Notes: generated from the letters alone by a model not told the origin. A stretch of 64,000 nt of DNA from Mercenaria mercenaria (GCF_021730395.1 NC_069377.1:71059501-71123500), one strand, 5' to 3'. Shown: positions 22,145 to 34,799, counted from the first letter of the stretch. A program made the numbers and translations.

Positions 22145-22790
22145 TTAGGTCAGTAGGTAGTGTCAGTAGGGTGTGTCAGTAGGGAGTGTCAGTATGTAGT
22201 GTCAGTATGGTGCGTCAGTATGGTGTGTCGGTAGGGAATGTCAGTATGGAGTGTCAGTATGGAGTGTCAGTAGGGAGTGTCTGTAGGTAGTGTCAGTATG
22301 GAGTTTCAGTAGGTAGTGTCAGTATGGAGTGTCGGTATGGAGTGTCAGTAGGGAGTGTCAGTAGGGTGTGTCAGTAGGGAGTGTCTGTATGGTGTGTCAG
22401 TAGGGAGTGTCAGTATGGTGTGTCAGTAGGGAGTGTCAGTAGGTAGTGTCAGTATGGAGTGTCAGTAGGGAGTGTCAGTATGGTGTGTCAGTAGGGAGTG
22501 TCAGTAAGGAGTGTGAGTAGGTAGTGTCAGTATGGTGTGTCAGTAGGGAGTGTCAGTATGGTGTGTCAGTAGGTAGTGTCAGTAGGTAGTGTCAGTATGG
22601 AGTGTCAGTATGGTATGTCAGTATGGTGGGTCAGTAGGGTGTGTCAGTATGGTGTGTCAGTAGGGAGTGTCAGTATGGTGTGTCAGTAGGGCATGTCAGT
22701 AGGGTGTGTCAGTATGTTGTGTCAGTAGGGAGTGTCAGTATGGTGTGTCAGTATGGAGTGTCAGTTGGTATTGTCAGTAGGGTGTGACAA
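22145..22790. repeat. 13-bp minisatellite, roughly 49 copies
   Basis: Continuous array of GTGTCAGTAKGGW-type units (TAGGGAGTGTCAG, TATGGTGTGTCAG, TAGGTAGTGTCAG). Variants are intermixed rather than blocked, suggesting frequent unit exchange. Confidence 0.95.
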
Positions 22791-22969
22791 CATGGGCATA
22801 TGTTCCCTTTAAAAGAAGTCATTGTTTGTGAATTGTGCATCCTCCTTTTCTGATTTACATGTAAGTGGAGAAGGTGCTAGTTCTGATACAGAATTCGGGA
22901 GAAATCTTGTTGAAAAATAAGTTAAATAACCCAAAACGAAGAAACAGTCAAATATTTTCAACACCTGCT

Positions 22970-23206
22970 TGCCAGTCAGCACAGCTCAATAGGGAGAGCA
23001 CAGATCTACAGATCACTGGCTCATGAGTTTGATCTTTGGACTTGGCATATGTTATTCGAGAAAAAAAGCATTGTGTCTGAAGTAATTTTAGCCTCCAAAT
23101 CTGATTTATGTATACCGGCTGAGATCCAGGAACACTGCTTTGGTGAACTGCCCGCCCTTGCGTAGCTGAATACTGTTGAAGAAACTTTAAAGCCAAAAAT
23201 AAAAAG
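22970..23206 (+). mobile_element. Degenerate tRNA-derived SINE
   Basis: A-box-like AGCTCAATAGGGAGAGC and B-box-like ATGAGTTTGATC lie about 35 bp apart. The body continues to GCTGAATACTGTTGAAGAAA and an A-rich end at about 23205. Divergence from Pol III consensus suggests an old copy. Confidence 0.65.
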
Positions 23207-23242
23207 TCAACACATGTACTCGCTTTCCTCATTGTGTATTTT

Positions 23243-24670
23243 TAGCTCACCTGTCACATAGTGACAAGGTGAGCTTTTGTGATCACCCTTCGTCCGTCAT
23301 CAGTCCGTCCGTGCGTCCGTCCACAATTTCTTGTCTGCACGATAGTGGTTTCATTTATGATTTTATTTTAACCAAACTTGCATACAACTTGTATCACCAT
23401 AAGATCACGGTTCCTTTCTTTAACTGGCCAGATCCCACTATGGGTCCCAGAGTTATGGCCTCTGAAAGGGCCAAAATTAGCTATTTTGACCTTGTCTGCA
23501 CAATAGCAGCTTTATTTATGATTTGATTTTTACCAAACTGGCACACAACTTGTATCACAATGGGGTCTTGGTTCCTTTCTTGAACTGGCCAGATTCCTTT
23601 ATGGGTTCCAGAGTTATGGCCCCTGAAAGGGCCAGAATTAGCTATTTTGACCTTGTCTGCACAATAGCAGCTTCATTTATGATTTCATTTTAACCAAACT
23701 TGCACACAACTTGTATCACCATAAGATCTCGGTTCCTTTCTTGAACTGGTGAGATTCCTTTATGGGTTCCAGAGTGATGGCCCCTGAAAGGGCCAGAATT
23801 AGCTATTTTGACCTTGTCTGCACAATAGCAGCTTCATTTATGATTTGAATTTAATCAAACTTGCATAAAACTTGTGTCACCATAAGATCTCAGTTCCTTT
23901 CTTGAACCGGCCAGATCCCTTAATGGGTTCCAGAGTTATGGCCCCTGAAAGGGCCAAAATTAGCTATTTTGACCTTGTCTGCACAATAGCAGCTTCATTT
24001 ATGATTTGATTTTAACCAAACTTGCACACAACTTGTATCACCACAAAATCTTGGTTCCTTTGTTGAACTGGCCAGATTCCATCATGGGTTCCAGGTCCAA
24101 AATTGGCTATTTTTGCTTTTGCAGCCATATAGAAGACTTCATTTATGGTTTTGTTTGATACAAACTTCCAAAATATCTTCAACAACAATAAATATTGGAT
24201 TCCATGACAAATCAGATCCAATCATAGGTCCCAGAGTTATTTTATATCTGATTACCTCCCCTGATTGTAATCAAAATGGATTTATATCAGTAAGTACTTC
24301 CAGGACTTATTTGAAATTTCATTATTGTTATTAGTTGGACTGAGACAATCAGGGTAGATAACTATGGACTGATTTTATGTCAAATTACCTCCCTTTATTT
24401 CAAATTAAACTTGTTATATCTCCATAACTACTGAAGATACTGATCTGAAATTTCATTTATGTCAACAGATTTATTTGGCAGATCCTTCTTTTGTCCACTT
24501 ACAATATTTTTTTTAATTACTTCCTTTTTACGTTACTATAAATAGCCTATTTTTAGTAACTTTTTTATTATTGGCCGTAGGGAAAATGAGACCAGTTTTC
24601 TGTGGTACAACATGGATGGTATCTCCAATTTTTAGGTGTATTTTAACATATCTATACCTTGTAAGGTTTT
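23243..24670 (+). mobile_element. Tandem-core element, AGCTCACCTG family, longest array
   Basis: It begins with the hairpin AGCTCACCTGTCACATAGTG / GGTGAGC and a CCGTCCGTGCGTCCGTCC tract, then about five 161-bp units, a variant segment (CATTTATGGTTTTGTTTGAT) and the shared 3' module (TTATTTGGCAGATCC to GTACAACATGG). The usual CTCTTGTT end is missing; the next copy starts directly after it. Confidence 0.8.
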
Positions 24671-24673
24671 TTT

Positions 24674-25703
24674 TAGCTCACCTGTCACATAGTGACAAGG
24701 TGAGCTTTTGTGATCACCCGTCGTCAGTCGTGTGTGCATCCGTCCGTCCGTCAACAATTTCTTGTCTGCACGATAGTGGTTTCATTTATGATTTTATTTT
24801 AACCAAACTTACACACAACTTGTATCACCATAAGATCTCGATTCCTTTCTTGAACTGGCCAGATCCCATTATGGGTTTCAGAGTTATGGCCCCTGAAAGG
24901 GCCAAAATCAGCTATTTTGACCTTGTCTGCACAATAGCAGCTTTATTTATGATTTGATTTTTACCAAACTTGCACACAACTTGTATCACCATAAGATCTT
25001 GGCTCCTTTTTTGAACTGGCCAGATTCCGTTATGGGTTCCAGAGTTATGGCCCCTGAAAGGACCAGAATTAGCTATTTTGCCCTTGTCTGCACAATAGCA
25101 GCTTCATTTATGATTTGAATTTAATCAAACTTGCACACAACTTGTGTTGCCATAAGATCTCAGTTCCTTTATTGAACCGGCCAGATCCCCTAATGGGTTC
25201 CAGAGTTATGGGCCCTGAAGGGGCCAAAATTAGCTATTTTGACCTTGTCTGCACAATAGCAACTTCATTTATGATTTGATTTTAACCGAACTTGCACACA
25301 ACTTGTATCACCACAAGATCTTGGTTCCTTTCTTAAACTGGACAGATTCCGTCATAGGTTCCAGAGTTATGGCCCCTTAAATGTCCAAAATTGGCTATTT
25401 TGGCTTTTGCAACCATAAAGAGACTTCATTTATGGTTTTATTTGATACAAACTTCCAAAATATCTTCAACAACAATAAATCTTGGATTCCATGACAAATC
25501 AGATCCATTCGTAGTTTCCAGAGTTATTTTATATCTGATTACCTCCCCTGATTGTAGTCAAAATGGATTTATATCATGGCCCTCTTGTTTCTTTCCATTG
25601 TTGTTCCTGTCTTTTGGACTTAGATATTTTTTCTGAGGACCTTCTTGTCCTCAAGTGCAATGATAACAGGTGAGCGATACAGGGCCATCATGGCCCTCTT
25701 GTT
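24674..25703 (+). mobile_element. Tandem-core element, AGCTCACCTG family, complete-looking copy
   Basis: Starts AGCTCACCTGTCACATAGTG and ends GGTGAGCGATACAGGGCC then CATGGCCCTCTTGTT. It has about four core units and the same variant segment as the preceding copy, followed by a CTTCTTGTCCTCAAGTGCAA tail. The outer hairpin arms GCTCACCTG / CAGGTGAGC occur at both ends. Confidence 0.85.
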
Positions 25704-26496
25704 ACAGTGTGTATTGCCCCTGTCTCAACTCCAGTTTTACTTGAATTTACTCAGATATGCTTGTTTGGTAAAAGCGGACTACTTTTGTCAGAGAAGTTGG
25801 AACGTTAGACCAGGAAACATAGATTTGCGACCAGCCAGTGATTGGTTGTTTGGTTTCTCAGTAAAGCTATTTCACCTGGTCAGAAGTTAAGAAAAGTAAT
25901 TTGCATTGTTTTAGTAACTGGAAATTTAAGCAAAAAAGTCATTTGATCTGATTTATTTAATTAATTATGGCTGAAGTTAAAAGAATGGGAGTATTCTAAT
26001 TTAGAGAATGGTTTGCTAGATTGAGCTAATGACTGACACTATCTAGTAGATTTAGTTCATTAGTTCCATAGACCTACATTGTATATTCTTAACATGAACA
26101 TAGATGTGACGTTTAAGTCATAATTAGCAAACAAGGAAGTTCTGTTATAAGCTGTAAATTGAGCAGATGAACTTTTAAACTTTGTTACAACGAAAGAAAT
26201 ATTGCCCTGGAAATCGGATAAGTAGCTGTATTAGACCGTTTTAAAGAATACTGTAAGGTTTTTGTCCATTCGAACAGCATTATTGGTAACTTTGACTGTT
26301 CTAGTGTAATACTCTTATTACAAAGCTGACTATACTTTGGTTTAGAAATTTCTAATATCTTATAAGGTTGTTATTGGCCACATTATTTTAACAGCAACTT
26401 TTGAAGGACTTTAGGTTTACACTTGTCTGTCCCTCAATCTGTACCATTTTTGATCGGTTAAAAGCTTGGCCATACATGGATGGATTTTCTGTAATT

Positions 26497-28626
26497 ATGC
26501 CCTCCTTCGAAGAAGGTGGGGTATATTGTTTTGCAGATGTCGGTCGGTCGGTCGGTCAGTCGGAATGTAGACCAATCCGTTTCCGGATGATAACTCAAGA
26601 ACGCTTGGGCCTAAGATCATGAAAGTTGATAGGGAGGTTGGTCATCACCAGCAGATGACCCCTATTGATTTTGAGATCTGTATGTCAAATGTCAAGGTCA
26701 CAGTGACCCTGAATAGTAAAACGGTTTCCAGATGATAACTCACGAACGCTTAGGCCTAGAATCATGAAAGTTGATAGGGAGGTTGTTCATGACCAGCAGA
26801 TGACCCCTATTGATTTTGAGGTCAATATGTTAAAGGTCAAGGTCACAGTGACCCTGAACAGTTAAACGGTTTCCGGATGATAACTCAAGAACGCATAGGC
26901 CTAGGGTCACAAAAGTTGATAGGGAGGTTGATCATGACCAGCAGATGACCCCTATTGATTTTGAGGTCAGTATGTCAAAGGTCAAGGTCACATTGACCAG
27001 GAACAGTAAAATGGTTTTCGGGCAGTAACTCAAGAACGCTTGGGCCTAGTGTCAGGAAAATTGATAGTTAGGTTGATCATGATCAGCAGATGACCCCTAT
27101 TGATTTTGAGGTCATTAGGTCAAAGGTCAAGGTCACATTGGCCAGGAACAGTTAAAACGGTTTCTGATCTTCTTGTCTAAAACCACAGAGCCTAAGGCTT
27201 TGATATTTAGTATGAAGCATCATCTAGTGGTCCTCTACCAAGATGATTCAAGTTATTGCCCTGGGGTCTAATATGGCCCCGCCCCGGGGGTCACATGGTT
27301 TATATAGACTTATATAGGGAAAAACTTTGAAAAACCTCTTGTCCAAAACCACAGGGCCTAGGGCTTTGATATTTTGTATGTGACATCATCTAGTGGGCTT
27401 CTACTAAGATTGTTCAAATTATCCCCCTAGGGTCAAATATGGCCCCGCCCCGGGGGTCACATGGTTTACATAGACTTATATAGGGAAAAACTTTGAAAAT
27501 CTTCTTGTTCAAACCACAAAAACTAGGGCGTTGATATTTATAATGTAGCATCATCTAGTGATTCTCTACCACGTTTGTTCAAATTATCCCCCTAGGGTCA
27601 AATATGGCCCCGCCCTGGGGGTCACATGGTTCATATAGACTTATATAGGGAAAAGCTTTTAAAATCTTCTTGTCAATAACCTATAACATTTAAATTTTGA
27701 CCACATGTATTGTTTTGAGTGGCAAGATGAACCTTGACATGAGTTGACCTTGACCTTGACCTAGTGACCTACTTTCACATTTCTGTAGCTACAGCCTTCA
27801 AATTTGGACCACATGCATAGTTTTGTGCACCGAAAAATTTTTTGACCTTGAAACTGAAACTGAAACTGGTTTATTTGCTTAAACGCCTATTTCTACATTT
27901 AAAACATATTCAATGTCGTTTTACAATACAAGTTGAAATAAAATATTAAATATAAAATATTTTAAATAAGATTAATTAAAACGAATTAAAATAGCAATTA
28001 TTAATTTAAAGTTAATGATAATACTATATTTTAAAATATTACTAACATATAATTATCACAGACAAACATTAACCTTGACATTGACCTAGTGACCTACTTT
28101 CACATTTTTGAAGGTACAGGCTTCAAATTTGGACCACATGCATAGTTTTGTGTTCTGAAATGAAATTTGACCTTGATTTTGACCTAGTGACCTACTTTCA
28201 CATTTCTCAAGCTACAGCCTTCAAATTTGGACCACATGCATAGTTTTGTGTACCAAAAAAAATTTTGACCTTGAAATTGACCTAGTGACCTACTTTCACA
28301 TTTTTGATGGTACAGGCCTTCAAATTTGGACCACATGCATAGTTTTGTGTACCGAAATGAACTTTGATCTTGAGATTGACCTAGTGACCTACTTCACATT
28401 TCTGATTGTACAGACTTCAGATTTGGACCGCATGCATATTTTTGTGTTCTGAATTGAAATTTGACATTGATTTTTACCTACTTTGTAATCTCTTGTTAGG
28501 TTAAAGGTCAAGGTCAGATTAAACCAGAATGGTAGAACTTTTGTTACAGTGAGCATATAATTTCTGTTCCTTGTGCAGTTACTAAATGCATCAAGGGGGG
28601 CATTTCGTGTTCGACGAGCTCTTGTT
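26497..28626 (+). mobile_element. Long tandem-core element with three successive arrays
   Basis: Start ATGCCCTCCTTCGAAGAAGG (hairpin), then a (GGTC)n tract at 26541. Array one has four units of about 140 bp (CGGTTTCCGGATGATAACTC to GGTCAAGGTCACAG) to about 27170. Array two has three units of about 170 bp (CAAAACCACAGGGCCTAGGG to GGGGTCACATGGTT) to about 27670. Array three has about five units near 110 bp (GACCTAGTGACCTACTTTCAC to ACCACATGCATAGTTTTGTG) to about 28480. It ends TTCGACGAGCTCTTGTTT. A short insertion splits array three. Confidence 0.8.
27846..28072 (-). mobile_element. LINE/SINE 3' fragment inserted in a tandem array, minus strand
   Basis: On the minus strand the sequence ends AAGCAAATAAACCAGTTTC followed by CAGTTT repeats, a polyadenylation-like hexamer and microsatellite tail typical of non-LTR 3' ends. 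The flanking 110-bp units resume on each side (CCTTGA... and ACCTTGACATTGACC). Confidence 0.55.
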
Positions 28627-28779
28627 TGGCATAAATGTTGGCCATAAGAAGATGATATCTTAAGTGCCAAACAATGATCCCAATCTTAAAGATCAGGGTC
28701 ACAATTCAAGGTTAAAAAAATTATCTCGTATTTCTTTTCCAAACTTTTATGCGTCAGTGAATATTAAAATAACTTTATT

Positions 28780-29572
28780 AGCTCACCTGAGCCAAAGGTT
28801 CAAGGTGAGCTTTTGCGACCGCTCAATGTCCGTCGTATGTCGTGTGTCAACAATTTCTAAAAAAAATCTTCTTCAAAACCACTGGGCAGATTTACACCAA
28901 ACTTTACAGGAATGATCCTTGGGTGGCCCCTTTTCAAAATTACCCAATGAATTGAAAGCCATTCAGAACTTTGGTTGCCATGGCAACCGAAAGGAAAATC
29001 TTTAAAAATCTACTCCTCAGAAACATTGAGCTGGATTTCAAAAATATTTTGTAGAAATGATCTGTAGGTGACCCTCTACCAAGAATGCTCAATAAAAAAT
29101 ATGGCCGCCAGGGGGCGGGGCTTATTTTAGCTAGATGGCTATATTGTAAACTTCAAAAATCTTCTTCTTCAAAACCACCTGGCAGATTTAAAGCAAACTT
29201 CACAGGAATGATCTTCTGGTGGCCCCCTTTCAAAATTGTCCAAAAAATTAAAATCCATATAGAACTGTGGTTGCCCTGGCAACCAAAAGGAAAATCTTTA
29301 AAAATCCTCTTCTCAGAAACTGTGAGCCAGATTTCAGAAAAAAAATGTAGAAATGATCTCTAGGTGACCCTCTTCCAAGACTGCTTTAGTCGTTCTATTT
29401 CGGTAAAAAACAGAATTGAATTTCACGCCGAACTATGGTTGCCATGGCAACCAAAAGGAAAACTTAGTAGGGATGTTTGTCCTGACCAGTAGATGACCCT
29501 GAGGGTAAAGGTTATGGTCAAGGTCACCATTATTCAGGTGAGCGATATAGGGCCATCATGGCCCTCTTGTTT
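28780..29572 (+). mobile_element. Tandem-core element, AGCTCACCTGAGCC subfamily
   Basis: Hairpin start AGCTCACCTGAGCCAAAGG / GGTGAGC, then GTCCGTCGTATGTCG, then three units of about 200 bp (AAACCACTGGGCAGATTT, GGTTGCCATGGCAACC), and end GGTGAGCGATATAGGGCC then CCCTCTTGTT. The core is unrelated to the 161-bp core although the ends are shared. Confidence 0.8.
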
Positions 29573-31190
29573 TTAAATAAACATTGACCATACTAATGTT
29601 AACCATGCCTTGTGTGCAAGACAAATACCACTACATAGAAGATAAATAAAAGGTCACCATCATAGACGTTAAAGATTTTGCGTCTTTTTTATGTTTGGCC
29701 TATTATTCTTTGGCCATAGGTTCAGAGTCAGCTATTTATATTACTGGATAACCAGACATCCATTGTCTAGCATCCACAATATTACTCCTGATGCACTAGA
29801 GATGTTTGTCTCCTCCTTGTTTGATAACCATCTGGATTGTCTCAGTGGCTCTGTAGTTAAATTCCTCGACTTACTTAAAATTGCAAAAATCGACAATGTC
29901 CAGTCTCTGATTTGGGTATGTCACGTCTTACCCAGTGTTGACGAAACTTGGTCATAATGTTTTTGGCACAATAATTCAGCAGAGTTCGATAACAATCCGG
30001 ATTATCTCAGTGGCTCAGGCTGAATGATTGCTGAAAATTACGAATATTGTTTCCGTTTAATAATTAAAGCAGGTCTTAAACAACGTTCTGTCAGGTTTTG
30101 GTGGTCGGTGCAAGGCGTTTCCAATGGTTAGGAAAATAGTTTGCACCACCTGACTATGGCTAATGTTTACTTTTTTAGAAACTAGCATTTTATTGTTTAC
30201 TTATTTATATGTGTATGTGTGTATATATTTGTAGTTATTATGTATATTTTTCGTTGTATATGCATTATATACTTAAGCATGGTGACTTACAATTTACACC
30301 TAAATCAAACACACACCACACACATTCTTTCCACTAATATAATTAAATTTGCGCCACTTTTCGGCAAGCTTTATCTCACATACACGCACGTATACAGTAT
30401 ATGGTGAACAAAATTACCGCATATATTTCAAAACTTATGCTCGGCCGGCGCAAGCTTTAACTAAAACCTATTCAAAACCTAGCAATCGGTCTCAATACTC
30501 CGAACAAAACATACATTCGAAACAATTCACAACCAGACAGCAGAAGTTATAATTTATACACCTCTAAAACGCAAAAGAACTCATCAATACAAAAAATGCA
30601 AATGATCAATCGAACCTTGTAACAACAAATACAAAATGAAACAACAATTCTAACTGCCAGCAAACAAAGTATCAACTTGAAGAAAAAAAACACAACCAAA
30701 CAACCTAAAACCAAAATATTCGCCGAACAAATCAAAAAATATGAAAAATGAAATGTACGCCACCAATCTCCGAAACATAGCTTTCCTTCAGTAATCGACC
30801 AATAACTTTAAAGCTGCATGTATAAATGAAACTGAAATGTTGTCCCAACATTACATACAATTCCAATGACTCCGACTAATGGCCCAGTTACCACGTTTCT
30901 GATGCGCCTGTGATATATTACAGACTCCGGTATAAACTTGAATGACTTGTATCTTTAATGTATATATTGTGTAACCATGGTAATCCTAACCATAACTGTT
31001 AGTCAGTAAAGTGTATATATTACACACTAAATGCATGCGGGCATGCAAATATTTGCGTATTTTGAAGTGCACTCCAATGATAATTCTTTTGTGACTTGCG
31101 TAGAACAACTGCACTAGATCTGTAATAAGAGAAGGGGGCAAAGGACAATAGATTTGAAAATTCAACAAATTTTGCGCTGATACCAGTGCG
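29573..31190. other. Intergenic, no recognised gene
   Basis: AT-rich. Two copies of a short phrase (GATAACCATCTGGATTGTCTC at about 29822 and a diverged one at about 29988) suggest another degenerate repeat. The AAC-rich stretch at 30450-30700 is low complexity. No splice-supported exon is visible. Confidence 0.45.
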
Positions 31191-31198
31191 AAAGTTTG

Positions 31199-31315
31199 TC
31201 GGGGTGACATTCGGAGGGGCTACGTTTGGTGGGCGCCATAACGACGTTCGGCGAAGCGGCATTCGGTGGGGTGACGTTCGGCGGGGCGCCATAACGACGT
31301 TTGTCGTTCTGTCGT
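31199..31315. repeat. CpG-rich 15-bp-type minisatellite
   Basis: Imperfect repeats of GACGTTCGGCGGGGC and GCGCCATAACGACGTT in an otherwise AT-rich region. The reverse reading gives short PNVAPPN-like peptides, a property of the repeat and not evidence of a gene. Confidence 0.7.
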
Positions 31316-31738
31316 TGCGGGTCAGACCACCAATTTAAAAAGGTACAGGGAACTTACTGGGAATGAGGTAAGTGTGTACCTGGGAATAAGGTAATGTTTG
31401 TCCGTTCAGATTGGTCAGTCATGTAAACATACCCAAGAAGTGATTATTTTTTCAAAATGGAGTATTTTTACTGCATTTACAGTATTTCATTATACATTTT
31501 GACAAGATTTGCTACATTTTATAAACAGTTTAACTTCTTTTTATCTCCAGCCGTTAAAGCTTCTATGCAGTATATATTTACAACACATGGTCTAGCGTCG
31601 TTTTGATAAAGCAACAAAGAATAATTTTCCCACCAAACTAAGTCATAGAATGTTTATGCACATAGTTTGATAACCAGCCGGACAGTCATCTGGAATTATG
31701 GTTTTGGAATCAGTCGAAATTTAAAAACATTGACAGCT

Positions 31739-31780
31739 ATAATCTACTTCTTAAGCTTAAAGGTAAAATGTAATTTGCTA
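31739..31780 (+). repeat. Left arm of long-range inverted repeat (outer part)
   Basis: Sequence TAATCTACTTCTTAAGC to AATGTAATTTGCTA pairs in inverse orientation with 40543-40584. The arm continues after a MITE insertion at 31955. Confidence 0.75.
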
Positions 31781-31952
31781 TGTGACTGGCGTTATTGTGA
31801 GTTTGGCGCTCCTGCTATTTTAGTAAATTTATTTATTTATTTGGGTTTTACGGCGCACCAACACAGTATAGGTTGGTGCGCCGTAAAACCCAAATAAATA
31901 AATTTTACTAAAATAGCAGGAGCGCCAAACTGTCACAATAACGCCAGTCACG
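31781..31952. mobile_element. Near-perfect palindromic MITE with TA target duplication
   Basis: A 172-bp inverted repeat: arms TGTGACTGGCGTTATTGTGA and its complement continue through TTTGGCGCTCCTGCTATTTT to a loop at about 31870, nearly without mismatch. It is flanked by TA at 31779-31780 and 31953-31954, as for Tc1/mariner-type insertions. The very low arm divergence indicates a young or conversion-homogenised copy. It has split the outer inverted arm. Confidence 0.85.
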
Positions 31953-31954
31953 TA

Positions 31955-32040
31955 CACTGTAAAAAAATACCGTAAAATTTAATGGGTTTTACGGTTAAAT
32001 AGTAACGGGTACAGACCGTAGTATATGATTACGGTATAAG
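31955..32040 (+). repeat. Left CACTGTAAAAAAATACCG terminus of a DNA-transposon-like family
   Basis: CACTGTAAAAAAATACCGTA followed by AAATTTAATGGGTTTTACGG. The same first 24 bases occur inverted at 40519-40542. This end type is common for non-autonomous DNA elements in animals; I cannot place the superfamily. Confidence 0.65.
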
Positions 32041-34600
32041 ACCGTTGGAACGGCGTGTATTCTGGGATAGCGCCATTATTGATTCGACTTTCAAACAGTT
32101 TGAAAAATGCACGTATGAATGGAAGAAACTATTTTAAGACACACATACTAGTGCATCTGTCTGGATTTTGATTGTCTAAAACAGTTCCGTTCAATGTTTA
32201 CATCGAAAAATGCAGTATTTGTATGAGTAATGCAGATAAATGTGGACTCTGGTTCGTTCCAACTATATTCGTAACCATGTTGAAGGTCGGCTAGACGTGG
32301 CTACTGTGAAAGAAAACAAATGTAGTACTTGCTCATGGGTGCAGAGTGTGTGCGTTAATAAGCTGGAGGCAGCTTTGAAGAATTGTACTCTCAATAAACA
32401 AAACAAAACAAAAAAAAAACAGCAACAACAACAACAAACAGACAACAAAGTTTGTGAAGTTCAAAAGTATGTTCACATCAACTTTTAATGTAATGATAAA
32501 TTAAAGCAATATTCAGTTTGACCCTCACAGTATAAAAGAAACTGTCGGATTAGTTCGACTAATTTACACAAAGAGTAAATGTTGGGATTCATAGATTGGT
32601 TGTTAAGCCACCTGAAATTCTTCAAGTTGAAGTTCAACCATGACTGATCTTAAAAAGCATTGTTGTCAGTATCAGTACATATGCTCTAAGAGTAGAGGAT
32701 ATGAAAGGGGAATGATGGTGGTTCTGTCGATGAGGGCGTCGTTTCTTATAAATGTCTTCAGTATTGGTGATATCAGTATGTTATAAGTTGAAAACTACCA
32801 TGAATGGTCAGACACAAGTGTAAATTTTAATATTGCATGTTGTGAAATTTGTCGCTGGACAGGTTAACAGATTTCATATATTTTTAAGTTGAAAAACCGC
32901 AGAAGTGTGTAGAGATATGTTCATATCAGGTGATCTTACTCCATTGAAAATGAAGTTTCAATGAGCCCACAATGTGTGACAAGGGGATATATATACAAAG
33001 GTGTATACCAGGGATGGTATCATTCAGTGCACGTATAAAATGAAAAAGTTGTTGTCCTCTCTTTTGAGGATGTTAAATGTTGAAGTTTACTTGGAAGCTG
33101 TTGATTTGAGAAGACACCAACTTGTGACCAAGTGTAAGCTCACCAACATGGCCAAGAAAACATTTAATTTGTTCGAATCGTTGCAACACTTCTTTTCGTT
33201 TTGAAGTTGAAACTAGTTCTATTTATTCTGGTTGTGAAAAATGTGAGATTAATTTGCACAAATCTAGTCAAAGAAAGACTTATTTATTGACTTAAGAACT
33301 CTTGTTATACTTATTCTATACAAACCATTTAAATCAATAGTATATTATATACATGTAGTTCCTTTGCAACATAAGGTCATTTCGGAGAAAAAGTGATATT
33401 AATTTATGTAGAACTAGTCAAAGGAAGACAGATTGTATGAAGTACACTTATTATACTCATTCTCTTCAAAATATTCATAGTTTGTCTCTGTGCATTATTT
33501 TTTGATAACCCACAGAAGCTAGTAACATTTCACATGATCATGTATATTGGTCATTATCTGATGACAGACTTGTCTACTTTGTATTTGAAATTTCTTTTGT
33601 TAAAGGTATACAAGACCTGAATTGTTAAAAACATTAAATTTAGCAAGTTTATGCATATTAACAGTACTATACATTAGGTTAGAATTAATACACACTGCAA
33701 ACATGTATAGCTAAAGACAGTATAAATTTGTACTACCATTAAAATTTGAAGTATATGATTGTAGTTCTACATGTACATATACTATAAAATTAATAAGTAT
33801 ATATTAGGTTAAGTTATATACTTGATTGTAATCTTCTACATCTGAGCTTAATATCTAAAGTGAAAGATAGCTATCTTTTTTAATGTCTGAAGCCCATTGT
33901 GGGGTAACCCCATTAAATATGATTGGATATTTTAATGTTTGTTGGAAAATGACAAAACTACATAATCTAGATTTTGCTATGTTTGTTAAAAGTTAGGATT
34001 ATCTTGTTCCATTTCTACTTAACACGTGTACAATTTACTACAAAGCTACATCGTTTAATCTGTATATAATTTAATAAGTTATAAGTAAGACATGATACAA
34101 GTGTAAATGTCGGGTTGAATTTTTAAGCTCTAGCTCTATTTTCAAAGTTCATTTCATTTGGAACAACATGTAACAGGTTATCATCTAAAATTTATTCCCT
34201 TTGTGAATTGTGTCACTAATACTTTTGAATGGAATACCTTCCTTTATTGAGTGTTGTAAAAGAAAAATACCTTTAGAAGCTTTCATTTGATATATGAAAT
34301 TCTAACACGATCCGATTAATTTTCCTATTAAAAAAAAGGGCTGAAAAAAGTGATTTATTAATTCATTATACAAAAAATTCACTGTTCTGATGTCACAATC
34401 ATTACATCATGGCGTCAAAAGGCATAGCGGTGCACTAGAAAAGAAACCATCTGAACTCCAAACAATGATTTATTCTACGCCAAATCACTAAATGAGATAT
34501 ATTTTTTCTTAATTATATATTTTTTAAAATTCTATTTTCTAAATTAATGGCGTTAACAAAAGGTGTATAGATATAACCCACTAGAAACTCACTAGAATTT
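32041..34600. other. Interior between inverted arms, nothing recognised
   Basis: AT-rich sequence with small chance ORFs. The 82-codon + strand ORF at 32240-32488 (MWTLVRSNYIRNHVEGRLDV and onward) runs into an A/CAA-rich tract and has no recognisable domain. It could be a relic of transposon or host coding sequence. Confidence 0.4.
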
Positions 34601-34615
34601 TAATTACCGGTACTT

Positions 34616-34790
34616 TCAACCCGTATCATGCTGGACACAATTAATTCAGCGACCAGTGTAGATCATGACCAGCCTGCACATGTGTGCAGTCTGATCATGA
34701 TATACAGTGTTTGTAATCAGTCTGTTAATGGTAGTGTCCAAATTGAAAGATAGACAAGTTCATTATGGAAATTTAGCAGGGTAAGGTTTA
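34616..34790 (-). mobile_element. Bivalve palindromic MITE, copy 4 (diverged)
   Basis: Same family as 12186-12399, with TATCATGCTGGACACAA, CAGCCTGCACATGTGTGCAG, and TTTAGCAGGGTAAGGTTTA. More diverged than the intronic copies. Because the family is palindromic, the strand label is arbitrary. Confidence 0.7.
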
Positions 34791-34799
34791 AAAGAGTTT

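Noticed and set aside
22145-22790. CRISPR-like or coding repeat
   Set aside because: 13-bp continuous units without spacers and with frequent stops; an ordinary minisatellite.
20701-25703. Short ORFs recurring in each AGCTCACCTG element (SCLHDSGFI onward)
   Set aside because: They recur because the repeat recurs. They contain no domain and stop within each unit.
31020-31292. Arg/Pro-rich minus-strand ORF
   Set aside because: Produced by the CpG-rich minisatellite at 31199-31315.
32240-32488. 82-codon ORF as a protein gene
   Set aside because: It ends in an AAC/CAA-rich tract, has no recognisable domain and no splice or promoter context. Kept only as an unexplained stretch.
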